From assembly GCA_022819945.1 (NCBI GenBank), contig JAJEGI010000110.1:1-61559 (forward strand): 61,559 nt of DNA, in the 5' to 3' direction. Of this stretch, positions 1 through 8,184 are shown in pieces. Under the pieces are notes generated by a model. That model did not search any database. It saw nothing but the letters and a program-made list of their open reading frames with translations, and was not told the origin of the DNA. Each line of letters starts with the position of its first letter. Positions within the stretch are counted from its first letter, which is position 1. The DNA comes from Candidatus Poribacteria bacterium (GTDB lineage: Bacteria > Poribacteria > WGA-4E > WGA-3G). The position numbers and the translations under genes were made by a program.

Positions 1-183
1 AAGAGGCATGGCGGTTATTCGTCCAAATCTTGCCGTTTGCTTCTTCATTAATTCATCTGTAGGTATATGACCTAAAGAGCCTTCATACGGATCCCCTAAA
101 TTATTATAATGAGGAAAAAATAACGTTCCTGTAGATAGCAAATCATAATATTTTTCGATACTTATATACCTTGTCAATTCCAT
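1..183 (-). CDS. DUF2971-like protein, N-terminal 61 residues (cut by window edge)
   Basis: The minus-strand frame is open from an ATG at 183 to the window edge and encodes 61 residues. It begins MELTRYISIEKYYDLLSTGT and continues with LFFPHYNNLGDPYEG. This resembles the start of DUF2971 proteins, which open with a short 'Y-x-s-x-e-k-...-l-x-f-...-f-n-D-P-f-E' pattern; the DPYEG here matches the conserved DPFE. A Shine-Dalgarno-like GGAG lies 8 bases before the ATG, which supports the start. The gene lies 60 bp downstream of the 244-789 gene on the same strand, so the two may be cotranscribed. DUF2971 has no settled function, though members often occur in accessory regions. The family call rests on one motif and the C-terminus is outside the window. 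Confidence 0.6.
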   Translation of the reverse strand, partial: MELTRYISIEKYYDLLSTGTLFFPHYNNLGDPYEGSLGHIPTDELMKKQTARFGRITAMPL

Positions 184-243
184 CTAGCAAACTCCATTGG
201 TTAGTCAAGCAAATTTTTAGATAAATCCGTGTCATCGGTTGTT

Positions 244-789
244 TTAGGTTGTTTTAACTTCGGTGCTTGACGGACCGTTGGCATTTGATGGATCGTTATA
301 GTTTCGGGTAAACTTAGTAACATGACTCCGTAAAAATTTGTGGTAATTGGGCTGCGCATAAATGTTAAAATGGATTTCTAACTCATTTCCTTTAGCAAAA
401 TGCCAAATGTATGGATCGTTTAGATTAAGCGACATTTCGGCTCCCTCTATAATGTCAACCTCTAATTTGCCATCCTTACTATCAGGATAGGTAATTCTGA
501 CGTTTCTATTTGGCGTTAATAGAAATAAACCAAAACTTTCCAAACTGTTGAGTAAAGATCCGCCAGAGCCGGAACGCGGTTGAACTTTATATTCATCACC
601 AGTAGATTGACTTAATTTCCTGGCAATATCACCAGCAGTACTAATATCACAGCCAACATTAGTTGATACTTTAATTATTAACATATTATCCATACGTGCT
701 GAACTATGTTCATCGTATTTTAAGTCTGGATAATTTTTCAGAATCTGCTTTAGTATCTGAACAAGTTCTTGATTCTCTGATAATTTCAT
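244..789 (-). CDS. hypothetical protein, 181 aa
   Basis: The open frame extends to an ATG at 813, but I place the start at the ATG at 789 (MKLSENQELVQ). A GAGGAA sequence sits just upstream of that codon inside the longer frame, while the 813 ATG has no ribosome binding site. The protein is soluble-looking, with no signal peptide or membrane segment. Its N-terminal third is helical, and the middle (around residues 70-140) is rich in beta-type segments such as RSGSGGSLLNSLESFGLFLL and a LEVDIIEG stretch. I do not recognise the family. It lies upstream of the DUF2971-like gene on the same strand and 111 bp downstream of gatB. It may form an accessory pair with the DUF2971-like gene, but its function cannot be stated. 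Confidence 0.6.
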   Translation of the reverse strand: MKLSENQELVQILKQILKNYPDLKYDEHSSARMDNMLIIKVSTNVGCDISTAGDIARKLSQSTGDEYKVQPRSGSGGSLLNSLESFGLFLLTPNRNVRITYPDSKDGKLEVDIIEGAEMSLNLNDPYIWHFAKGNELEIHFNIYAQPNYHKFLRSHVTKFTRNYNDPSNANGPSSTEVKTT

Positions 790-900
790 AATAAGTTCCT
801 CTTTGAAAGTCAACGGTTTTGTCTAAACAGTGATCAGGAAATGAATCGGAAATCCTCCGGATCGCGCCGCAGTTAACTCGGTTATATTCATAGGAATACC

Positions 901-2346
901 TCAATCCGTTGACAAAACCCGCGTCAAGATCTGGTTCACCAGTTGTGGGTTTGCCTTTCCGCGGGTAGCGCGCATTACCTGCCCTACGAGGAATCCGATC
1001 GCTTTCTTTGTGCCGTCACGATAATCCTGCGCTGGGCCGGGGTTCTCCTCTACAACTTGTAAGACGAGGGCTTCTATCTCTGAGGTATCTGTAATCTGTG
1101 CTAAACCCTTTTCAGTGACAATCTCTTTCGGCATTTTGCCGGTCTCAAAGGCATCATCAAGCACGGATTTGGCGATTTTGCCGCTGATGGTTGCGTTGCC
1201 AATCAGTTGGATGAGTTCGTTGAGGTGCGCGGGTGTAACCTTTGATTCTTGAATCTCAATTTCTGCTGTGTTGAGAAGTCGGGTGAGATCTCCCATAATC
1301 CAGTTTGCACAGGCAGTCGGTTCGCCGCTGAGCTGCGCGGCTGCGTCGAAGAATTCTGCAAGGGGTCGGGTAACGGTCAGGAACTCGGCGTTCTCTTCGG
1401 AGATGCCGTAATCCGCGATAAAACGTTTGCGACGTGCTGCGGGAAGTTCTGGGAGTGTCGGTCGGATTTCTTTAATCGCTTCATCGCTGATCTGGACGTG
1501 GACGAGATCGGGTTCAGGAAAATAACGATAGTCATCTGCCTCTTCCTTGCCGCGCATCGCCACCGTTTTGCCAGTGCTTGCGTCAAATAGGAGTGTTTCT
1601 TGGACGACCTCTTCACCGGCATCTAAAATCTGCGCCTGCCGTTTCACCTCATACTCCATTGCATCAATCAGTTCCTGAAACGAGTTCTTGTTCTTAATCT
1701 CTGTGCGCGTGCCTAATTTTTTACTGCCTTTGGGGCGTAGCGAGAGGTTCGGTTCACATCGGAGGCTCCCCTCTTCCATATTGCAATCGCTGACTTCGAT
1801 ATATTCCAAGATTTCCTTAACAGCACGGCAATAAGCAATCGCTTCTTCGGGGGAGTGTAGTTCGGGTTCACTCACAATTTCGAGGAGTGGCACCCCTGCA
1901 CGATTGAAGTCCATGAAACTACGGGTTGGATCGCCAGTAACTTCGGCGTGAATGGATTTTCCTGCGTCCTCTTCGAGGTGGATTCTGCGGAGCGCGACGG
2001 TACGAAGTTCTCCATTAAATTCAAATGTTACCTGTCCATTTTGACACAACGGGATGTCGTATTGTGAGATTTGATAGTTTTTCGGCAGGTCTGGATAGAA
2101 ATAGTTCTTCCGATCAAATTTGCTGGAAGCCGTAATTTCGCATCCCATCGCCAACCCTGCTCGGATTGCGAACTCAACGGCACGTCTATTAACAACGGGC
2201 AGTGTTCCTGGCATCCCTAAGCAGATCGGACAGGTGCAGTCGTTTGCCGATGCCCCGAAAGTATAAGCACAGTTGCAGAAGAGTTTGCTTTCTGTACATA
2301 ATTCCGCGTGGATTTCCAGACCGATAACGATTTCGTATTTTTCCAT
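901..2346 (-). CDS. gatB: Asp-tRNA(Asn)/Glu-tRNA(Gln) amidotransferase subunit B
   Basis: GatB is the kinase/tRNA-binding subunit of the GatCAB complex, which converts mischarged Glu-tRNA(Gln) or Asp-tRNA(Asn) to the correct aminoacyl-tRNA in the cytoplasm. The 481-residue product has the family hallmarks in order. The N-terminus is EIVIGLEIHAEL, followed by a cysteine-rich CTCPICLGMPGTLPV segment. Next come YFYPDLPKNYQISQYD, HLEEDAGKS and DFNRAGVPLLEIVSEPE, then the GTRTEIKNKNSF motif. The C-terminal YqeY-like tail (around residues 420-481) ends in a GQVMRATRGKANP motif. Length is typical. gatA and gatC are not adjacent, so the complex is encoded at dispersed loci. The gene reads alone on the minus strand, with a 226-bp spacer upstream in which I see no clear feature. 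Confidence 0.97.
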   Translation of the reverse strand: MEKYEIVIGLEIHAELCTESKLFCNCAYTFGASANDCTCPICLGMPGTLPVVNRRAVEFAIRAGLAMGCEITASSKFDRKNYFYPDLPKNYQISQYDIPLCQNGQVTFEFNGELRTVALRRIHLEEDAGKSIHAEVTGDPTRSFMDFNRAGVPLLEIVSEPELHSPEEAIAYCRAVKEILEYIEVSDCNMEEGSLRCEPNLSLRPKGSKKLGTRTEIKNKNSFQELIDAMEYEVKRQAQILDAGEEVVQETLLFDASTGKTVAMRGKEEADDYRYFPEPDLVHVQISDEAIKEIRPTLPELPAARRKRFIADYGISEENAEFLTVTRPLAEFFDAAAQLSGEPTACANWIMGDLTRLLNTAEIEIQESKVTPAHLNELIQLIGNATISGKIAKSVLDDAFETGKMPKEIVTEKGLAQITDTSEIEALVLQVVEENPGPAQDYRDGTKKAIGFLVGQVMRATRGKANPQLVNQILTRVLSTD

Positions 2347-2572
2347 GGATTTACTCTTGTTTTAGATGGAGCTATTTAGTTTTCGATTTTGCCTGGAAGA
2401 CCCCCCTATAGAAGAAACACCCCAGCAAAACACCCCCTTATCAGGGACTTTCTGCATCTTTCATGGAAAACTAAATGCCCTACGTTTTAGATGTCTACTA
2501 TGATAAACAGCGCGAGTACCTACCTTGAGATGCAAAGCAGGACATCTCGCGCCACAATAGAATAAGGACCTT

Positions 2573-3346
2573 CTATAAACCTTTCTCCGAGAATTCGTTG
2601 ACAACTGCGACGTTCGCTTCCACCTCACTCTCTGAGGTCATGCCGATAGTCATGGCGTGGACACAAGGGAGTCTCATCACGAATTCGATTGCCTCGCGTT
2701 GCTGTTCTGCATCTTGTGCCAGTTTTCCCATGCCTAAAACTTTCATGCCGTAAATACCCTTGCCAGCAAACGCCATCTGCTCCATTGTTCGGATGACATC
2801 AGCGGGTGATGCGTCCATGCTAACCCCAGCGTGATTAATTCGCGCCAAAACAACATCGACCCATTCCGTCATTGCGGATGTTTGGAACGCGCCGTAGTCG
2901 TGGCAAGACACCCCGTGTGCGCGGATCAAGCCTTGCTCTTTACAGCGGACGAGTGCTTCCATTGCATCTGGGTAGCGTTGTGGCCAATCTACTTGTGTGA
3001 GGCAGTGGAGCAGTACAATATCCACATAATCAGAGCCGATTTCTTTGAGAAACCGCTTCACGTCTGCTTCTACTGTTTCCCGTGTGCGGGATGTTGTCTT
3101 TGTGGTGATGGTGACGCTTTCTCGTGGTAGTTCTTCGAGTGCTGCTTTGACATGTGGGTGGCTTCCGTACTGATCGGCGGAATCCCAGAACGTTACGCCT
3201 TTTTCATGAGAAAACAGCAGTAGATCTCGGAAGGTTTCAAACCCTAAATCCGTCTGATTTGAACGACCATTCCAACCATTCGATCCGGTGCCTATTGAAA
3301 GCCGTGAAACATTTAAACCTGTTTGCCCAAGTGCTACAATTTCCAT
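2573..3346 (-). CDS. aldo/keto reductase family protein
   Basis: The 257-residue protein belongs to the NAD(P)H-dependent aldo/keto reductase superfamily, a TIM barrel that reduces carbonyls. The catalytic tetrad is visible as Asp in FWDSADQYG, Tyr in the same motif, Lys in ITTKTTSRT and His in IVLLHCLT. The chain is shorter than the typical 310-330 residues and the C-terminal loops are reduced, as in the short predicted-oxidoreductase subgroup. The start is supported by AAGGAG 7 bases upstream of the ATG. It stands alone and diverges from the lytic transglycosylase across a 367-bp spacer. The substrate cannot be told from sequence. Confidence 0.9.
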   Translation of the reverse strand: MEIVALGQTGLNVSRLSIGTGSNGWNGRSNQTDLGFETFRDLLLFSHEKGVTFWDSADQYGSHPHVKAALEELPRESVTITTKTTSRTRETVEADVKRFLKEIGSDYVDIVLLHCLTQVDWPQRYPDAMEALVRCKEQGLIRAHGVSCHDYGAFQTSAMTEWVDVVLARINHAGVSMDASPADVIRTMEQMAFAGKGIYGMKVLGMGKLAQDAEQQREAIEFVMRLPCVHAMTIGMTSESEVEANVAVVNEFSEKGL

Positions 3347-3490
3347 TAGATTTCTCCTTACTACTTGAGATGCATTTCCAATCTAAATCCAGCGGTCCGT
3401 TAAGTCTAAATTAAGTGTAACATAACAACCCGAAATTTGGCAAGCGATTTCTGTTGTTCGCGACCGCAATGATCCCTATTCACTTTTTTG

Positions 3491-3520
3491 TTGCTTTTCG
3501 CTAGTAATAAACGTTACAAT
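3491..3520 (+). promoter_or_regulatory. candidate sigma-70 promoter upstream of the lytic transglycosylase
   Basis: TTGCTT (3491-3496) and TACAAT (3515-3520) are separated by 18 bp in the 367-bp divergent spacer 3347-3713. This leaves a leader of about 190 nt before the 3714 gene. The spacer is AT-rich and holds other weaker -10-like boxes nearer the gene, so the assignment is tentative. I see no other feature in the spacer apart from an AGGAGG at 3691-3696. Confidence 0.3.
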
Positions 3521-3713
3521 ATGAAGTAGGAATAAGAAAATCCATCGTCTTTCTATTATGGTGGGATATAAAATATGTAAACTTTTTAGGGCAACAATCT
3601 TCTCTTTTGTTGGTGCAGTTTGTAACTTCGCCAATCTTTTGGTCTATAAATAATGTTATATTTTACTATGAATCTACGCAAACTAATATCAGGAGGAATA
3701 AAAAAGGATTGAA

Positions 3714-5993
3714 ATGGAGTATATGAAATTCTTTAGCAGAGACCGAATTCAGTCCCGCAAAAAAGCGAACCCAAGCATTATATTAGATTCCATTATGATC
3801 CATAAGTTTTTTTGGGTGGTGCTTGTGCTGACTTGTAGCTGCTTCGTAACGGGAACACGGGTTGTAGCGGATGAAGCGCGTGGTGAGGTATGGGAGGAAG
3901 CCTTTGCGCTCGTTGACAAGGGTGACCGCAGACGCGCAGTTTCAAAGCTGGAAGGTTTATTGAAAACTGACTTGCCTGAATCGGAAAAGCTTAAAATCCA
4001 TCATGTGCTTGGTTACAACTATGAGAAGCTGCGGAATCGCCCGAAAGCGGTTGGGCACTATGCTCGGGTCGCCACACTGAGTTATCCATTGGCAGATTGT
4101 GCGGTTTATCGCCTTGCTGAGCTTTATGAAGGTATGAATAATAGCGCACGTGCGATAAAGTGGTACACACAACTTGTTAAGGACTATCCGAGAAGTTTCT
4201 ATCTCTCAGAAGCGAAATGGGCTTTGGCGCAGTTGTACTTGGAGCAGAAGGCGTATGAAACAGCCAAGTCGTATGTAGTGGACCTTGTCAAAAATCCACA
4301 ATATGCCAGAGAAGCAGCCTTCGTCTTAGCACGCTGTAATGAAGCGTTAGGCGATGTTTCTGCTGCGTTTGATGCCTATCGTGAGCTCATTAAGAAGAAG
4401 CACGGATATAGCGTTGCTGAAGATTCACTGGGTCGGTTGAAGTTATTGGTCAGAGGACATAAATCACTAAAATTGACCCCGGTTGATCGGATTAATTGTG
4501 GCTTAGTGTTCTATGCCAACAAACAGTGGCAGTCTGCTGTCAGAGAATTTGAATTAGTCCCCAAAACTTCGGATTTGAATCTCCGCGCGCATGCGCTTTA
4601 TCTCATCGGACGGAGTTATCAGGGACGTAAGTGGCCCAATACAGCGATTAAGAGGTTTAACGCCGTGATTGCGCTGGGTGGGGAAAATGAATATATAGCG
4701 CGTGCGGCGTATCAGATAGCGCAATGCTATCGACAGAAGGGCCATCTGAAAACAGCAGTCAGTCGATTTGAGAGTTTCGTGAAAACCTATTCTGAGGATG
4801 AGTTAGTCGATGATGCTTTGTACAATATTGCACAGATCCGCGAAAAACAGGAAAAATCGGAGTTAGCACTTGAAGCGTATTCACGTTTAATCAAGGTAGC
4901 CCCGAAGAGTCCTTATGCGGATCTCGCAGCGTGGCGAACGGGTTGGAAGCGTTTTGACGAACGTCGCTATGAGGAGAGTTACAACGCTTTTAAAGGGTTG
5001 AAGGAGCACTTCCCTGGCAATCGCTATGCAATGGGTGCACATTTCTGGATGGCGAAAATACGTGAACGCCAAAACAGACCAGCTCTTGCCCGAAAATTAT
5101 ACAAAGAAGTGGCAGAGGCGCGCTATTGGTACTATTCCGCAAGGGCAAAAGCAATCTTGGAGATTACTGGCTCCGAATTGGAACCGAAAGCCGTTCAGGA
5201 TGCGGAATTGCCAGTGCGTGAGGGGTGTCCGTCACAGGTGTCGATGTTGATGGAACTTAGGCTTTATGAAGATGCTATCGCGCAATTAAATCAGCATATT
5301 AACAACGCTGCTCTTTCTGAGCAAAAGTGTTTTTATGATCTGATTGCCTGTTATGAAGGGCTCGCGATGTATGATAAAGCGCGGAAAGTAACTGAACAGT
5401 CGCTTGATAGCCCTGCTTTCGTAAATGCGACACGCGTAGATTTGGAGAAACTCCATCACAAGCTTTATCCGCGTTACTATGCCGATGCTGTTGAGAAGTA
5501 TGCCAGGATGTATAACGTTGATACATTCTTAATTGCGGCTATGATTCTCGAAGAGAGCCGATATAATGCTGAGGCAGTGAGTTGGGCGGGTGCGATTGGG
5601 TTAATGCAGATTATGCCTGCTACTGGACGAGAACTCGCTCAGAAGCTCAAGATCCGACGGTTCCGGACGTCAATGCTTAAGCAGCCCGATATTAATATTC
5701 GGATGGGGACGAAGTATATCGGCGAACTCAACTCATGGTTTGATGGCAATATGATGCACGTCATCGGTGCGTATAATGGGGGTCCTGGACGGATGGAGCG
5801 TTGGGTGTCAACGAAAAATATTAAGGATATTGACGAATTTGTTGAGAAAATCACTATCCGCGAGACACGGCTTCATATCAAGAAAGTTATCGACAGTTAC
5901 GATAATTATATTGAGATCTATCGGAGAACTGATGAACCTCCCGCGGTGAATTCGACGACGGACGTGAAACAAAAGCGATTGGAGGGTTTTTAA
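3714..5993 (+). CDS. slt: soluble lytic murein transglycosylase with TPR-type superhelix
   Basis: This is a periplasmic enzyme that cleaves peptidoglycan glycan strands to give 1,6-anhydro-muropeptides. The 759-residue protein has a membrane-targeting segment near residues 28-53 (MIHKFFWVVLVLTCSCFVTG). A long run of TPR-like helical repeats follows (about 60-560), then a C-terminal SLT domain. The SLT motifs are AAMILEESRYNAEA with catalytic Glu614, GAIGLMQIMPATG and MHVIGAYNGGPGRMERW. Domain order matches Slt70. The ATG at 3714 has AAAGGA 5 bases upstream. An internal ATG at 3795 would give a cleaner signal peptide and cannot be excluded. The gene converges on nadB, with the two stop codons overlapping by 4 nt. 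Confidence 0.93.
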   Translation: MEYMKFFSRDRIQSRKKANPSIILDSIMIHKFFWVVLVLTCSCFVTGTRVVADEARGEVWEEAFALVDKGDRRRAVSKLEGLLKTDLPESEKLKIHHVLGYNYEKLRNRPKAVGHYARVATLSYPLADCAVYRLAELYEGMNNSARAIKWYTQLVKDYPRSFYLSEAKWALAQLYLEQKAYETAKSYVVDLVKNPQYAREAAFVLARCNEALGDVSAAFDAYRELIKKKHGYSVAEDSLGRLKLLVRGHKSLKLTPVDRINCGLVFYANKQWQSAVREFELVPKTSDLNLRAHALYLIGRSYQGRKWPNTAIKRFNAVIALGGENEYIARAAYQIAQCYRQKGHLKTAVSRFESFVKTYSEDELVDDALYNIAQIREKQEKSELALEAYSRLIKVAPKSPYADLAAWRTGWKRFDERRYEESYNAFKGLKEHFPGNRYAMGAHFWMAKIRERQNRPALARKLYKEVAEARYWYYSARAKAILEITGSELEPKAVQDAELPVREGCPSQVSMLMELRLYEDAIAQLNQHINNAALSEQKCFYDLIACYEGLAMYDKARKVTEQSLDSPAFVNATRVDLEKLHHKLYPRYYADAVEKYARMYNVDTFLIAAMILEESRYNAEAVSWAGAIGLMQIMPATGRELAQKLKIRRFRTSMLKQPDINIRMGTKYIGELNSWFDGNMMHVIGAYNGGPGRMERWVSTKNIKDIDEFVEKITIRETRLHIKKVIDSYDNYIEIYRRTDEPPAVNSTTDVKQKRLEGF

Positions 5994-7657
5994 AGAGGGA
6001 CTACTTCCAATGGTTTGTCTCGCGTAATGAGAACACGTTGTTGCCAAGCGGGATCTTCTGGTGTCGGGAAATCGGCACGGTAATGGGCCCCGCGGCTCTC
6101 TGTTCGGGTCAGTGCGGATTGCGTTATCATCAAAGCGACATTGAGCATGTTAACCGTTTCAATCGTTGCTACATCTTTTACTTCTGGGTTTGTTAGCACG
6201 TTTCCAAAGTTTGCTGTTAAGTCTTGTAATTCGGCGAGGGTTTTTTGTAAGCCCTCGCCGTTTCGTTCGATGCTAACATTTTCCCAGAGTGTCTTCTGGA
6301 TTGCATTTTTCGTGGCTTCTGTATGCGTCTCCACTGCTGCCTCAGCGGGGGATGCAAGAGATGTGTCGAGGTTACTGGTGACGGGTATATCCGGTGGATG
6401 GGCGGGCTGCGATTTGGCAAATGCTGTGGCATTTGTGCCAGCACGGGCACCATAAACGAGACATTCAAGCAGGGAGTTGCTTGCCAAACGATTGGCACCG
6501 TGGACCCCCGTGCATGCCACTTCTCCACAGGCATAAAGCCCTTTGAGATTTGTTTGTGTATCGGTATTGGTACGGATACCGCCCATCATAAAGTGTGCCC
6601 CCGGACGGACAGGGATTAAGTCGATATTAATATCTAATCCGTAGCGTTTTGTGGTATCAGAAATGGTAGGAAATCGCTCAAGGATAAAGTCTTTGGGTTT
6701 ATGCGTAATATCGAGGTAGACGCAAGGGAATCCCGTCAAGTCCATCTCAATTTGGATAGCACGGCTGACGACATCACGAGGGGCGAGTTCGCCTTTCTCG
6801 TGGTATTTCTCCATAAAGCGTTCGCCGCGAATGTTCAGGAGTTTACCGCCTTCACCTCGGACGGCTTCGGAGATTAAGAAGTTGGGTGCCCCGTCTAAGA
6901 AGAGTGTTGTCGGATGGAATTGGACGAATTCCATATCTATCATTTCGCATCCAGCACGCCATGCTGCAGCGAATCCGTCACCGGTTGCTATTTTGGGGTT
7001 AGAGGTACAGGGGTAAATGCGCCCAAGTCCTCCGGTCGCGAGGATCGTAGCTTTGGCACGGATACAGACGATCTGTTCCCCTACGATTGCTGTGACACCG
7101 TAGCATGTGACGACTTCTTCGCGTCTTTCTGGGCTATCTGCATCCGTCAATAGATCAATAGCGAATGTGTTTTGCAGGACGTGGATACGTTCTGTATTGC
7201 GTACGCGCTGAATGAGGATATCCGTTGTTTCACGTCCTGTTGCGTCCCCTTTATGCACAATCCGACGGCGGCTATGGGCGGCTTCTTGTGTAAAGCGCGG
7301 CAGAGTTCCTTCCCAGTCGAAGTTCGCGCCCCAATCTAAGAGTTCCGCAACGCGTGGGATACCTTCAGATACCATCATCTCAACGGCTTCCACATCACAG
7401 AGACCGGCACCCGCAGCAGTGGTATCCTTTATGTGCAAGGCGATCGTATCATCGAGGTTCATAGCGACGGCGATCCCACCTTGGGCATAGTGCGTGTTGC
7501 TTTCTGTGAGTGTCGTTTTGGTAATTAAGGTTACATCGGCGTGCTCACTTGCGGCGAGGGCAGCGCGTAACCCGGCAGCACCGCTGCCAATGATAAGTAC
7601 ATCGGTATCCCAACTTAAATGCCCCTCTGAATTCATCGCAGATGTTGGATTTTCCAT
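5990..7657 (-). CDS. nadB: L-aspartate oxidase
   Basis: This FAD-dependent enzyme oxidises L-aspartate to iminoaspartate, the first step of de novo NAD synthesis, and hands product to quinolinate synthase (NadA). The 555-residue protein has the dinucleotide-binding motif DVLIIGSGAAGLRAALA near the N-terminus. It then shows HYAQGGIAVAM, the FTQEAAHSRRRIVHKGDATG active-site loop and RPGAHFMMGGI. The FAD-binding motif GVHGANRLASNSLLECLVYG follows, with a C-terminal helical domain. Succinate dehydrogenase flavoprotein is the main alternative. The HSRRRI and HFMMGGI motifs and the absence of sdh neighbours favour NadB. nadA and nadC are not in the window. The stop codon overlaps that of slt on the opposite strand. 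Confidence 0.95.
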   Translation of the reverse strand: MENPTSAMNSEGHLSWDTDVLIIGSGAAGLRAALAASEHADVTLITKTTLTESNTHYAQGGIAVAMNLDDTIALHIKDTTAAGAGLCDVEAVEMMVSEGIPRVAELLDWGANFDWEGTLPRFTQEAAHSRRRIVHKGDATGRETTDILIQRVRNTERIHVLQNTFAIDLLTDADSPERREEVVTCYGVTAIVGEQIVCIRAKATILATGGLGRIYPCTSNPKIATGDGFAAAWRAGCEMIDMEFVQFHPTTLFLDGAPNFLISEAVRGEGGKLLNIRGERFMEKYHEKGELAPRDVVSRAIQIEMDLTGFPCVYLDITHKPKDFILERFPTISDTTKRYGLDINIDLIPVRPGAHFMMGGIRTNTDTQTNLKGLYACGEVACTGVHGANRLASNSLLECLVYGARAGTNATAFAKSQPAHPPDIPVTSNLDTSLASPAEAAVETHTEATKNAIQKTLWENVSIERNGEGLQKTLAELQDLTANFGNVLTNPEVKDVATIETVNMLNVALMITQSALTRTESRGAHYRADFPTPEDPAWQQRVLITRDKPLEVVPL

Positions 7658-7743
7658 ATTTTTAAATTACCTTGCGGTGGGTCAAGGGATTTGATGGATC
7701 TAAAGTTTGTGGACAAATGCCGTCCCTCCATTTCATTACGGGA

Positions 7744-8184
7744 CTATGTTTGTGACTGAGTCGGTACCTTCGGTGCAAAATTCTCACCGACTGGGACGAC
7801 TTTACCTGCGCCCGTAGCTATAAGGGTGCCATCACTGAGCGTAACCTCTGCCTTTGCTTCCACTAACCTCTTGGAAACTTTAGTACGCTCAGCGCAGACA
7901 AAGAGTTTCACATCGGTTGGTGCGGGATTACGAAAGCGGACTTCGAGTTGTGCTGTTACTGCAGGCTGATCAAAGGTGCCTATTCCGACGTAGGTAATCG
8001 CTTCATCTAACAGGGTACTGAGGATACCACCGTGTAGAATGTTCGCCCAACCTTGTAAGTGTGTGGCGGGTGTGCATTCAATGCGAACAGATGCACCATC
8101 ATTTATAATTTCAGGTTTTACCTGAAAGCCGAATGGGTTTTTCATACCGCAAACAAAGCAGTTATCGTTGTTTTCAATCGCCAT
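7744..8184 (-). CDS. PaaI-like hotdog-fold thioesterase
   Basis: This 146-residue single-domain hotdog protein probably hydrolyses acyl-CoA or a related thioester. It opens with NNDNCFVCGMKNPFGFQVKP, a Cys-containing segment typical of the small PaaI-like/4HBT2 group. The core motif is LQGWANILHGGILSTLLDEA, which carries the HGG-x-D/E active-site signature. QLEVRFRNPAPTD and an alternating beta C-terminus follow. A GTG at 8190 and an ATG at 8184 are in frame. I choose ATG because AGGAAG lies at correct spacing before it but abuts the GTG. The gene overlaps the 3' end of valS by 11 bp, indicating translational coupling. The substrate is unknown. Confidence 0.85.
   Translation of the reverse strand: MAIENNDNCFVCGMKNPFGFQVKPEIINDGASVRIECTPATHLQGWANILHGGILSTLLDEAITYVGIGTFDQPAVTAQLEVRFRNPAPTDVKLFVCAERTKVSKRLVEAKAEVTLSDGTLIATGAGKVVPVGENFAPKVPTQSQT

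Noticed and set aside
710..904. 64-residue minus-strand open frame from a TTG overlapping the gatB stop
   Set aside because: It overlaps the better-supported 244-789 gene in another frame, has no ribosome binding site and matches no family.
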